A model generated the notes under the pieces. That model did no database searches, was not told the DNA's origin, and saw only the letters and a list, made by a program, of their open reading frames with translations. Shown piece after piece: positions 6,581-13,099 of a stretch of 13,099 nt of DNA (position 1 is the first letter of the stretch; the number at the start of each line of letters is the position of its first letter). The stretch comes from CAZPEV01 sp964585635. GTDB taxonomy: Bacteria; Zixibacteria; MSB-5A5; GN15; JAAZOE01. The translations under genes and the position numbers were made by a program. Location of the stretch: NCBI GenBank assembly GCA_964585635.1, contig CAZPEV010000088.1, positions 1 through 13,099 on the forward strand. The letters run 5' to 3'.

Positions 6581-7018
6581 ATGAGAAAGAACGAAATACC
6601 AATAGTCGTCCAACAGACGTTTGACGCGCCGATTGAAAAAGTTTGGAGATCGATCACCGAGGTCGGCCTAATGCGACAGTGGTACTTTGAGAATATCCCT
6701 GCCTTCAAACCCGAAGTCGGATTTGAGACTCAGTTCAATGTGACCAGTCAAGGCAGGGATTTTCTGCATATGTGGCGGGTGACCGAAGTTGTGCCGGTGA
6801 AGAAGATAGCATACAATTGGAAGTTCGAGGGCTATCGAGGAGATGCGCTTGTCGTGTTTGAACTATCCAGACAGAATAACGCTACCACGTTGACGCTGAC
6901 CAATATTGTGCGAGAGAGCTTTCCCGACGACATTCCTGAGTTCACGAGAGAGAGCTGTATTGCGGGTTGGGAGTATTTCATCAAGCAAAGCCTTAAGAAA
7001 TTTCTGGAAGGAACATAA
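6581..7018 (+). CDS. SRPBCC / AHSA1-like START-fold protein
   Basis: This protein has 145 residues, the normal length for a single-domain SRPBCC (Bet v1/START fold) protein of the AHSA1 (Aha1 C-terminal-like) group. The family pattern is clear: the N-terminal strand and first helix 'VQQTFDAPIEKVWRSIT', then 'LMRQWYF', a central strand run with 'VTEVVPVKKIAYNW', then 'VVFELSRQNNATTLTLTN'. The C-terminal helix, 'GWEYFIKQSLKKFLEG', closes the hydrophobic cavity. Family members bind hydrophobic ligands or act in stress responses; the ligand cannot be told from sequence. The ATG follows TGGAGGGATT, a good Shine-Dalgarno. It stands alone, 174 bases after the membrane-protein gene, with its own promoter candidate. 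A repeat remnant begins about 20 bases after the stop. Some relatives sit beside ArsR-type regulators, but none is here. Confidence 0.85.
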   Translation: MRKNEIPIVVQQTFDAPIEKVWRSITEVGLMRQWYFENIPAFKPEVGFETQFNVTSQGRDFLHMWRVTEVVPVKKIAYNWKFEGYRGDALVVFELSRQNNATTLTLTNIVRESFPDDIPEFTRESCIAGWEYFIKQSLKKFLEGT

Positions 7019-7042
7019 TGATTGTCGTATTCCGGTGTCGCA

Positions 7043-7094
7043 AGATATAACCGAACCACGCACCGGGGTACGGTCGGTACTTGACAAACGGTTA
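7043..7094 (+). repeat. Diverged copy of the intergenic repeat
   Basis: Blocks agatat, aaccacgca (7054-7062), cgggg and ttgacaaac appear in the same order and nearly the same spacing as at 5422-5473. Similarity may extend to the left (7021-7042 against 5404-5421). The right-hand part, with the ccagttgcg motif and nested palindrome, is absent. The copy begins directly after the SRPBCC gene. Confidence 0.5.
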
Positions 7095-7109
7095 AGATAA
7101 TATGATATT
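7081..7109 (+). promoter_or_regulatory. Possible promoter upstream of the tRNA-like sequence and STAND gene
   Basis: A perfect TTGACA (7081-7086) is followed after 17 bases by GATATT (7104-7109), which matches four of six -10 positions. An overlapping TATGAT (7101-7106) fits better but is too close. The TTGACA belongs to the repeat and also occurs at 5462 and 12972, so it may not be a promoter. If used, the leader before the STAND gene would be about 225 bases and include the tRNA-like sequence. Confidence 0.3.
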
Positions 7110-7146
7110 GAATTTGTGGATCACCCCTTTGGGGGTGGGGCAAGAC

Positions 7147-7231
7147 GGAGGAGTGACTGAGTGATCGCAAGGGGCAGGCCTGAATACCGTCGTACGGCAA
7201 GGTGCCGGGGGTTCAAATTCTGCCTTCTTCG
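7147..7231 (+). pseudogene. Degenerate tRNA-Ser(UGA)-like sequence
   Basis: These 85 bases follow the class II tRNA plan. The acceptor stem 7147-7153 (GGAGGAG) pairs fully with 7224-7230 (CTTCTTC), with two G-U pairs and discriminator G7231. The D-arm 'CTGAGTGATCG' resembles bacterial tRNA-Ser. A long variable arm has stem 7192-7195/7202-7205 and a six-base loop. The T-loop is TTCAAAT (7212-7218). The anticodon would be TGA (7181-7183, Ser). Defects point to decay: two mismatches in the anticodon stem (7174-7178 against 7186-7190), C instead of the invariant T before the anticodon, one mismatch each in the T-stem and D-stem, and CGA instead of CCA at the end. I read it as a relic or an attachment-site remnant rather than a working tRNA. 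Confidence 0.6.
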
Positions 7232-7340
7232 CGATAATTCTTTGCACAAAGTGAAATGACCCTGGCAGCGTTCTCAATGTACTGGCCTTAGGACGTCAAG
7301 ACGGCACGCCCGGGTTTTTCAGACGCGAGGGGAAGTAGGA

Positions 7341-10300
7341 ATGAACATGCCTGCGAAAGATACTTTTGGATATATCGCTATTGCCACGGCAATAGCTTTA
7401 CTGATTAATAACTATGGTCGTAATTTTATAGATAAGATTATTCTTCCTCCTCTTAAGGCTATTATGGAGTTCATTTATAGGCGCATCGCTCCCAAGAATC
7501 CGTTTTCCATTTCTGTGCGCAGTTATAGGAAACATGTGATGAGATCCGAGCTATCTAAAATTGAAACAGTTGTTGGCCCAGCACTAGATGTGCCGTTGCA
7601 GCGTGCTTATGCACCGCTCAAGCTAATATCGGAATTAACCGAAAGCAGTGTGGATCTTTTTGAACAAACAGTCCGACATGATCGCTATCTGGTTCTTGGG
7701 GGGCCGGGTTCCGGAAAAACAACTTTGATGAAAGGTCTGCTAGTTAGTGTACTCTGCAAGCAAACCAATACGCGGCTGGACAATTCGATTCCGATCTTCG
7801 TAAAGCTGCGGAACCTAGCTATCAATCAGCATTCGGTCAAGGAAGCCATTGTCTCATCGTTCTCCAATTATCACTTTCCGCAGGCCAATCGATTTGTAGA
7901 TGCCTGTTTGGCACAAGGGAAAATGATAATCATTCTTGACGGTTTAGATGAGGTCGGTGTCAATAGGGAATTTGTAGTATCCAAGATACGCGAATTCTGC
8001 GAATTCGATAATCAGAGAGAAGATAGGAATCGAGTGATTGTGACCTGCCGTGAACAAAGCTATCGCAGTCCAGATCTTCGGGATGTGATTTCAAATATAG
8101 TCAGAGTGGAACCCTTTGCGAGCGGCCACATACGACAGTTTCTAAGAGGGTGGCCTCCGGCGAAGAACCGCGCTGCTATTAGTCTATACGCAAAGATTCA
8201 ATCGGATCTGATTATTCGTGATATATGCAAGAATCCCTTAATGCTGACAATTCTTACCGGCCTATATATGGGGAGCGACAAGTTTGCATTGCCAACCTCA
8301 AGGACCGCATTCTACCAGGCTGCTATAGAAGAACTAATGATCAATAGGCCGAATCGGCGAGGGAATAGGCAAGAGTTCGATTGGGAAAAGAAGCTTGCAA
8401 TCCTTGCAAGTACATGTTTGGAAAGACTTGAATCGGCTGGTGGGCAAGAAGATCCGGAGGAATTCTCGGCGGTGTCCCTAGGCTCCTTGGCTCGCCTGAT
8501 TCTGGGCCTAAAATCGGATTCCGAAGTTCAAGATTTCCTATATGAACTTGCCGAAATAAATGGGGTAATAAAGCAAAGCCGGCCACATTATTATACGTGC
8601 AGTCACAGGACCTTCCAGGAGTACCTTGCGGCTCGGGATGCAATGCAAAATAGAAGCTCCAACGAAGTAGTTAAACAATTTTCCAGTCGCGACGACCTCA
8701 TCGAAGTATTATACTACTATTGCGGCATGGTAGATAATATTCCCCAACTGAATGGTGTTTTGAAAGAATTAGTTCAAAACAATAGATTGATTGAGGCTGC
8801 AAAATGTCTCCTTTATATGAAACTGACACCCGATGAATCAATCATAATATTCATTAGCAAGAGACTCCTTGACACTATCAACACAACACAAAATGTTGGC
8901 ATAGAACTTGAACTACTGTCGTCATTATCGCAAAAACAGGATAGAGCATTCGATGCCGTGCGCGCGGATTTTTCCGTAGCGATTGATAATCTTATGAAAA
9001 GTAAGAATGATAAGGGCATCTCAGCATTTGAGTCCGCACTTTCGGCCTCTCCGGAAATTGCCAGGAGAGTCATCCCAGGCTTATTAAATCACGAATCGCC
9101 TGAAAGGAAACGCATTGCAGTCAAGCTATTACGTAATATCGCGTCGCCTGAGTCATTTGATGAATTGGTGCAACTGGTGGTGTCCCCCGATAAAATCGTT
9201 TGTTGCGCTAGTGCCATCGAATTATCAGAGATGATTGTTACACACAAGGAGGAGTTGATATCAAGAAGTGAACTCCTTCCGGAAATAAAGGATCGTCGCT
9301 TATGGCCTTTCGAACAACTGTTTCCCGGGCGTTTGGCAATTCCAATGGCGCATGCTATTGCCGGATTATCAGAAACAAATAACCGCGCTATAAACGCGGC
9401 CGCTCGCGCTATCTGCGCCTTGAAGTCTAAAGATCCGAATAGCAGAAGGTATCTAAGTCAATGGTCCAGGCTGCTGAATTTATTCCGGTTAAGATATTGG
9501 AAGAATAAGATCGCAGCGTGGCTTGACGGCATTGGGTATATTGTTGCGGCCACGATTGCAATTATATCGATGGCCGTTATCTTAATATCGCTCTTATCCA
9601 ATAGCTTATTGATAATTGCCAAGAATCCATTTCATAGTGTTTTGCAATCAGATGCGTTTGCGGATTCCCTCGAAAGCGTTGTGGCGGACATTGATTCAAT
9701 CGTTCGCGCTTCGTATCCCCCAAATGCATCCGGGTTTTCGCGGCTATTGCCCCGGTATTGGACAGTAGAACCTGTATTACCAGATAGCATTCAGAAGCCG
9801 TACGTAATTATTATGAGCAGCAAAATCGTGAGACCCTTTGTCATGCCTAAATACGCCATATTCGATAAGGATGTTCTAATACCAATGCGGCATCGGTTGG
9901 GCAATGAACTAGTGGACCGTTACTATAGTCTCTTGATTTCTACTAATGAGCGGATTGCCGCCATGATGAGTACGCATGGAATTGTTTTATGGATAAGACC
10001 GAGCCTTAGAGGATTAGAGCTAATTGGAATGATAATAATAGTGCTGATAGCTATGAAGTTTCCGCTGAAGTTTCGGTCGATGCTTCTGCCCCGGAGGTCT
10101 ATAGAGTATACGTATAAGCTACGATTGGAAGAGAAAATAATACTGTACTTTGTCGCATCGTCAAGATCTCAGCAGGTAGCGATATTTGTTTTTGCCTATG
10201 TGTATTTTTTGGGGACGGGTGGTATCGAATTGTCATTGGCGGTAGCTGTCGGCTGGTTAAGTATTATCCCTGTTGGAGCCGGTATCGTCGAACATTTGCC

Positions 10301-10394
10301 ATTGCCGCATAAGGAACTAATGCGCGTCGCGGATGATTTAGTAATTGATGGTGATGACACTTCGCGAAACGTATTGCAGGTTGTTGGCGGATGA
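7341..10394 (+). CDS. Membrane-anchored STAND NTPase with NACHT domain and helical repeats (putative defence protein)
   Basis: This protein has 1017 residues. An N-terminal hydrophobic helix (about 9-22) is followed by a basic segment. The NACHT-type NTPase core has a Walker A GGPGSGKT (120-127) and a Walker B IIILDGLDE (196-204). It also has a sensor-like VIVTCREQSYR (232-242), the 'CKNPLMLTIL' segment (296-305) and the winged-helix signature 'SHRTFQEYLAARD' (421-433). Residues about 480-700 are alpha-helical and HEAT-like. Three or four membrane helices follow at about 732-759, 891-907, 945-959 and 961-983; the 760-890 segment between them may be extracytoplasmic. In bacteria such NLR-like NACHT ATPases detect phage proteins and trigger an effector, and terminal membrane helices suggest membrane damage. 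This role is inferred from the family. The gene is much AT-richer than its flanks and sits beside a tRNA relic, suggesting horizontal transfer. The purine-rich GAGGGGAAGTAGGA supports the start. Confidence 0.85.
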   Translation: MNMPAKDTFGYIAIATAIALLINNYGRNFIDKIILPPLKAIMEFIYRRIAPKNPFSISVRSYRKHVMRSELSKIETVVGPALDVPLQRAYAPLKLISELTESSVDLFEQTVRHDRYLVLGGPGSGKTTLMKGLLVSVLCKQTNTRLDNSIPIFVKLRNLAINQHSVKEAIVSSFSNYHFPQANRFVDACLAQGKMIIILDGLDEVGVNREFVVSKIREFCEFDNQREDRNRVIVTCREQSYRSPDLRDVISNIVRVEPFASGHIRQFLRGWPPAKNRAAISLYAKIQSDLIIRDICKNPLMLTILTGLYMGSDKFALPTSRTAFYQAAIEELMINRPNRRGNRQEFDWEKKLAILASTCLERLESAGGQEDPEEFSAVSLGSLARLILGLKSDSEVQDFLYELAEINGVIKQSRPHYYTCSHRTFQEYLAARDAMQNRSSNEVVKQFSSRDDLIEVLYYYCGMVDNIPQLNGVLKELVQNNRLIEAAKCLLYMKLTPDESIIIFISKRLLDTINTTQNVGIELELLSSLSQKQDRAFDAVRADFSVAIDNLMKSKNDKGISAFESALSASPEIARRVIPGLLNHESPERKRIAVKLLRNIASPESFDELVQLVVSPDKIVCCASAIELSEMIVTHKEELISRSELLPEIKDRRLWPFEQLFPGRLAIPMAHAIAGLSETNNRAINAAARAICALKSKDPNSRRYLSQWSRLLNLFRLRYWKNKIAAWLDGIGYIVAATIAIISMAVILISLLSNSLLIIAKNPFHSVLQSDAFADSLESVVADIDSIVRASYPPNASGFSRLLPRYWTVEPVLPDSIQKPYVIIMSSKIVRPFVMPKYAIFDKDVLIPMRHRLGNELVDRYYSLLISTNERIAAMMSTHGIVLWIRPSLRGLELIGMIIIVLIAMKFPLKFRSMLLPRRSIEYTYKLRLEEKIILYFVASSRSQQVAIFVFAYVYFLGTGGIELSLAVAVGWLSIIPVGAGIVEHLPLPHKELMRVADDLVIDGDDTSRNVLQVVGG

Positions 10395-10401
10395 GACTGA
10401 T

Positions 10402-10821
10402 ATGAAAATCCCTGCGGTGCCAAGAAAGGTGTTGTTTCTTCTGGCCGGATTGGTTTGGTCGGCGGTCGGACTCGTGCTGTCCGCCGTGGCGGCCCGATGG
10501 TTCGCCATCGCCCGCCAGAATATTCTCATCCCGCTGGTGGCCGGTATCGGCGCCGGCGCCGCCGCCCATCGATGGAAATTCTCGCGGCTGTCGGCCAAAA
10601 ACATCACCCGCATTTTCGCGCAGGCGCCCGGCAAGGAGCGGGTCTGCCTCTTTGCCTTTCTAAGCTGGCAGGGGTATCTGCTGGTTGGACTCATGATGCT
10701 TTTCGGATATACCCTTCGCCATCTCCCGATCGATAGAATCTACCTGGCCCCTTTATACCTGGCGATTGGGCTGGGGCTGTTTCTGTCCAGCCTGACCTAT
10801 TTCCGCCAATTCGCCCGATAA
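10402..10821 (+). CDS. Small four-helix membrane protein, unknown function
   Basis: This protein has 139 residues from the ATG at 10402. Four hydrophobic segments are visible at about 9-29, 39-54, 83-104 and 112-130. A basic region between the second and third (HRWKFSRLSAKNITRIF) probably faces the cytoplasm. I do not recognise a named family or catalytic motif. The frame is open upstream to an ATG at 10345, but that start would overlap the STAND gene and add a polar, AT-rich 19-residue stretch, so I prefer 10402, seven bases after the STAND stop. Base use switches from AT-rich to GC-rich exactly here. The gene therefore probably belongs to the older background, and the STAND gene was inserted in front of it. 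It has only a weak ribosome site (GGATGAG), so it could be coupled to the STAND gene or have lost its own leader. Confidence 0.7.
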   Translation: MKIPAVPRKVLFLLAGLVWSAVGLVLSAVAARWFAIARQNILIPLVAGIGAGAAAHRWKFSRLSAKNITRIFAQAPGKERVCLFAFLSWQGYLLVGLMMLFGYTLRHLPIDRIYLAPLYLAIGLGLFLSSLTYFRQFAR

Positions 10822-10854
10822 TGGCGACGACAGGGGAGCGTCCCCGGAAAAATA

Positions 10855-10883
10855 TTGCCAAGTTGGGGCAAAAGCGTTAGAAT
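10855..10883 (+). promoter_or_regulatory. Sigma70-like promoter of the aldolase-dehydrogenase operon
   Basis: TTGCCA (10855-10860) and TAGAAT (10878-10883) each match five of six consensus positions and are exactly 17 bases apart. Transcription would start near 10890, about 28 bases before the ATG at 10918. An AGGAGG Shine-Dalgarno stands at 10907-10912, five bases from that ATG. A 5-bp hairpin gggga/tcccc (10833-10845) lies just upstream but has no T-run on this strand. Confidence 0.6.
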
Positions 10884-10917
10884 CGACTTACTTGGAAGCT
10901 ATCGACAGGAGGAAATC

Positions 10918-11706
10918 ATGGATTGGGGTATAAAGAACCGCTTGGCGCGGATAATCAAGCCGGAGACCGGCAAGACGGTCATGCTGGCGGTCGATCATGG
11001 CTATTTTCTGGGGCCGACCAGCGGCCTGGAAGTGCCGTCGCGGACGATCAAGCCGCTTTTGCCCTATGCCGATTCGCTCATGCTGACTCGCGGCATCCTG
11101 CGCACCAGCGTCCCGCCGGAAGCCGATATCCCGATTGTTCTGCGGGTGTCGGGCGGCACCAGTATTCTCAGCAAAGACCTTTCGAACGAAGGGACTACCA
11201 CAACAATCGAGGAGGCCATCCGCCTCAACGTCTGCGCCGTGACCTTATCGATCTTTGTCGGTTCCGACCATGAGAAAGAGACGCTGCTGGATTTGGCGGA
11301 TCTGGTGAACGAGGGGGAGACGTTCGGTATCCCGGTGCTGGCGGTGACCGCGGTCGGCCGAGAGATGACCCGCGACGCCAAATATTTATCCTTGTGCTGC
11401 CGGATCGCCGCCGAACTGGGAGCGCATTTTGTCAAGACCTACTACTGCGATGGTTTTGAGCAGGTCGTGGAGAGCTGCCCGGTGCCGGTGGTCATCGCCG
11501 GCGGAAAGAAGCTGCCGGAAAAAGAGGCCTTGCAGTTGGCCTTTGATGCCATCGCGCATGGTGCGTCCGGCGTTGATATGGGGCGCAATATCTTCCAGTC
11601 CGACTGCCCGGTCGGGATGATCAAGGCGGTGCGGGCGATCGTGCATCAAAAAGCCTCGGTGGCCGCAGCCTACGATATCTACCAGAAAGAGAGACCGGCG
11701 CGGTAG
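10918..11706 (+). CDS. lsrF: LsrF-family class I aldolase/thiolase
   Basis: This protein has 262 residues and is a DeoC/FbaB-type class I aldolase barrel closely resembling E. coli LsrF as I remember it: 'DWGIKNRLARI', 'GKTVMLAVDHGYF', 'TRGILR', 'VKTYY', 'CPVPVVIAGGKKLPE' and 'GASGVDMGRNIFQSD'. K173 in 'FVKTYY' corresponds to the active-site lysine (K203) of E. coli LsrF. LsrF transfers an acetyl group from 3-hydroxy-2,4-pentadione-5-phosphate to CoA, ending autoinducer-2 breakdown. No LsrK, LsrG, LsrR or transporter gene is visible, so the true substrate may be another ketose phosphate or dione; archaeal-type FBP aldolase and ADH synthase are related alternatives. The AGGAGG before the ATG at 10918 decides the start; an in-frame extension to 10855 is rejected. 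It lacks the roughly 30-residue N-terminal extension of E. coli LsrF. The dehydrogenase gene follows eight bases later. Confidence 0.85.
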   Translation: MDWGIKNRLARIIKPETGKTVMLAVDHGYFLGPTSGLEVPSRTIKPLLPYADSLMLTRGILRTSVPPEADIPIVLRVSGGTSILSKDLSNEGTTTTIEEAIRLNVCAVTLSIFVGSDHEKETLLDLADLVNEGETFGIPVLAVTAVGREMTRDAKYLSLCCRIAAELGAHFVKTYYCDGFEQVVESCPVPVVIAGGKKLPEKEALQLAFDAIAHGASGVDMGRNIFQSDCPVGMIKAVRAIVHQKASVAAAYDIYQKERPAR

Positions 11707-11714
11707 GCGGCAAA

Positions 11715-12758
11715 ATGCGGGCGGCGGTCTATTACAGCAACCACGACGTGCGGGTCGAGGAACGGCCCCAGCCGCAGATCGGGCCGGGGGAGCTATTGGT
11801 CAAAATCATGGCCAGCGGCATCTGCGGCAGCGACGTCATGGAATGGTACCGGATCAAGAAAGCTCCCCGTATCCTAGGACATGAGATCGCCGGAGACGTG
11901 GTCCAAACCGGTGCCGATGTTTCCGAATTCAAGGTCGGCGACCGGGTTTTCGTCACCCATCATGTTCCCTGCAATGAGTGCCGTTACTGCCGGGCCGGCT
12001 TTCAGACCGCCTGCGAAACGCTGCACTCGACCAATTTCGATCCGGGCGGTTTTGCCGAATATGTGCGCGTGCCGGCGATCAACGTCCGTTTCGGCACCTT
12101 CCTGCTGCCCCATTCAGTGTCATACGATGAGGGGACTTTTGTCGAACCGCTGGGGTGTGTCATTCGCGGCCAGCGGGCCGCCGGCGTGAAAAGGGGCGAT
12201 ACCGTTTTGGTGATTGGCTCCGGCATATCCGGGCTTTTGCATATCAAGCTGGCGCGAGTGTATGGGGCTGCGAAAATCATCGCCACCGACATCAACGACT
12301 ACCGGATGGTTGCCGCCCGTCGGGCCGGAGCAGATGTTGTCCTGCGGGCCGATGGCGCCGTCCCGGAGAAGGTGCGCCAGGCCAACGACGGCCGCGCGGC
12401 CGACGTCGTGATCGTTTGCGCTGCGGCCGAGGCGGCGTTCGAGCAGGCCTTCGCTTCGGTTGATCGCGGCGGAACGCTCCTGCTGTTTGCCCCCACTGCT
12501 CCCGAGATTCGGATTCCGTTGCCGCTTTATGATCTCTATTTCAGATTGGTCAAAGTTGTCTTTTCCTACGCGGCCGTCGTTCCGGATATCGTCGAGGCGA
12601 TTGAACTGCTTCACACCAAAGAGCTCATCGTGACTGACTTGATCACCCATCGCCTTGACCTGGACGACACCCAAAAAGGGTTCGACCTGGTCGCCCGGGC
12701 CGGAGAATCGATCAAGGTCATCGTCTATCCCCACGGCATCATATCGCCTCCTTCCTGA
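11715..12758 (+). CDS. Zinc-dependent medium-chain alcohol/polyol dehydrogenase
   Basis: This protein has 347 residues, the normal length for a zinc MDR dehydrogenase of the sorbitol/threonine dehydrogenase type. The catalytic zinc ligands are visible: C37 in GICGSD, H56-E57 in GHE, and E144 in 'FVEPLGC'. The structural zinc lobe has C86, C89, C92 and C100. The Rossmann motif is VIGSGISG (166-173), and D192 at the end of the second strand (ATDIN) suggests NAD rather than NADP. Such enzymes oxidise secondary alcohols, polyols or threonine; the substrate cannot be read from the sequence. It starts eight bases after the aldolase stop, with GGCGG as ribosome site, so the two genes form an operon. 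The likely joint job is to oxidise a hydroxyl to a ketone that the aldolase then cleaves, or the reverse; this is inferred. Confidence 0.9.
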   Translation: MRAAVYYSNHDVRVEERPQPQIGPGELLVKIMASGICGSDVMEWYRIKKAPRILGHEIAGDVVQTGADVSEFKVGDRVFVTHHVPCNECRYCRAGFQTACETLHSTNFDPGGFAEYVRVPAINVRFGTFLLPHSVSYDEGTFVEPLGCVIRGQRAAGVKRGDTVLVIGSGISGLLHIKLARVYGAAKIIATDINDYRMVAARRAGADVVLRADGAVPEKVRQANDGRAADVVIVCAAAEAAFEQAFASVDRGGTLLLFAPTAPEIRIPLPLYDLYFRLVKVVFSYAAVVPDIVEAIELLHTKELIVTDLITHRLDLDDTQKGFDLVARAGESIKVIVYPHGIISPPS

Positions 12759-13099
12759 TCACCCATCAAGGCCACAGTCACAGGCCCCGACGGAGTGGCA
12801 AGCCCAGTGGTGTAGATCAAGAAAGGCTGCTGACCGTACGTGCAAATGGGGAGAGGTTAATCCCCCTTAACTCATTTCCCCACAATGGATCAGGCTAGAA
12901 ACGACAAAAGAAACCTCTTTGATGACAATGACTTATGGCACTCTATTTCATTGAACCTTGCTTCTCCATTGTTGACAAATGGATATTGGGTCATGTAAGT
13001 TGATCAAAGAAGGTGAAAGTTATCACAAATTCTGAATGGTTTTCCGCTTTTTCGCTTGCTAAATAAGGGCAAGAAGGATTAGTTAGTAAACGTTAACTT
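12759..13099. other. Non-coding tail, becoming AT-rich
   Basis: No gene is supported in these 341 bases. The first 100 bases are GC-rich and follow the dehydrogenase stop without a classical terminator. An imperfect hairpin lies at 12848-12881. From about 12890 the base composition turns AT-rich. TTGACA occurs at 12972-12977 but has no convincing -10 partner (GTAAGT or TGTAAG at 16-17 bases). A short inverted repeat, agtta/taact, is at 13081-13098. This could be the upstream region of a gene outside the window. Confidence 0.5.
12848..12881 (+). repeat. Imperfect hairpin downstream of the dehydrogenase gene
   Basis: gggga (12848-12852) pairs with tcccc (12877-12881). Further in, gaggttaa (12853-12860) pairs with ttaactc (12867-12873), with one bulged base and an unpaired att. 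The loop is tccccc. It may end transcription of the aldolase-dehydrogenase operon, but no T-run follows and it lies 90 bases after the stop. Confidence 0.35.

Larger units (their letters stand above)
7019..7340. other. Intergenic region before the STAND NTPase gene
   Basis: These 322 bases carry no supported protein gene. They hold, in order: a degenerate copy of the intergenic repeat (7043-7094), a promoter-like TTGACA (7081), a 6-bp hairpin cacccc/ggggtg (7122-7127 with 7132-7137), and a degenerate tRNA-Ser-like sequence (7147-7231). About 110 bases of leader follow, ending in a purine-rich GAGGGGAAGTAGGA just before the ATG at 7341. Confidence 0.6.

Noticed and set aside
7147..7231. Functional tRNA with Phe (GAA) anticodon
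   Set aside because: That reading gives three mismatches in the anticodon stem, and the long variable arm is wrong for tRNA-Phe; a decayed tRNA-Ser(UGA) fits better.
10345..10401. Longer N-terminus for the 139-residue membrane protein, starting inside the STAND gene
   Set aside because: The extra 19 residues are polar, AT-rich in codon use and overlap the STAND coding end; the ATG at 10402 directly precedes the hydrophobic membrane-protein pattern.
10833..10845. Hairpin gggga/tcccc as terminator of the small membrane-protein gene
   Set aside because: The stem is only five base pairs and is followed by ggaaaaat rather than a T-run on the + strand.
10855..10917. Upstream start for the LsrF-like gene
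   Set aside because: This stretch contains the -35 and -10 hexamers and the AGGAGG site, and the homology begins at MDWG (10918).

Overview
The window looks like a chromosomal piece of an uncultured, Gram-negative-type bacterium. The best guess is candidate phylum Zixibacteria or a relative. This rests on two things recognised by eye, not on a search: dockerin-like Ca-binding repeats ending in the 'F(K/R)GGPAP' style, and tandem GspG-like pseudopilins carrying a 'DFGYVGD(V/I)G' block. Most genes are GC-rich, but a stretch from about 5.4 to 10.4 kb is visibly AT-richer and reads as an accessory segment.

Left part (1-5282). The C-terminal end of a membrane protein enters from the left on the + strand. 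A strong 12-bp hairpin separates it from a convergent gene for a secreted protein made of six dockerin-type Ca-binding loops. Upstream of that gene, on the same (-) strand, lies an overlapping or closely spaced operon of four paralogous GspG-like pseudopilins, transcribed from about 5.28 kb down to 1.23 kb. All four share an N-terminal prepilin helix, a GspG-like core and a carboxypeptidase-regulatory-like beta domain. Two carry extra C-terminal modules: a LamG-like jellyroll in one and an unassigned beta domain in the other. No secretion ATPase, secretin or prepilin peptidase is present.

Middle part (5283-10394). Two small + strand genes, a five-helix membrane protein and an SRPBCC/AHSA1-like protein, are interspersed with copies or fragments of an intergenic repeat. 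A degenerate class II tRNA-Ser(UGA)-like sequence follows. After it comes a 1017-codon AT-rich gene for a membrane-anchored STAND NTPase of the NACHT type with helical repeats. This is the best candidate for an undescribed system, plausibly anti-phage defence; that role is inferred.

Right part (10402-13099). The GC-rich background resumes with a small four-helix membrane protein. A two-gene operon follows, with a clear sigma70-like promoter: an LsrF-family class I aldolase/thiolase and a zinc-dependent medium-chain dehydrogenase. They probably act in one carbonyl or sugar-phosphate pathway, but no other lsr gene is present. The last 340 bases hold no recognisable gene and turn AT-rich, probably leading toward a gene outside the window.
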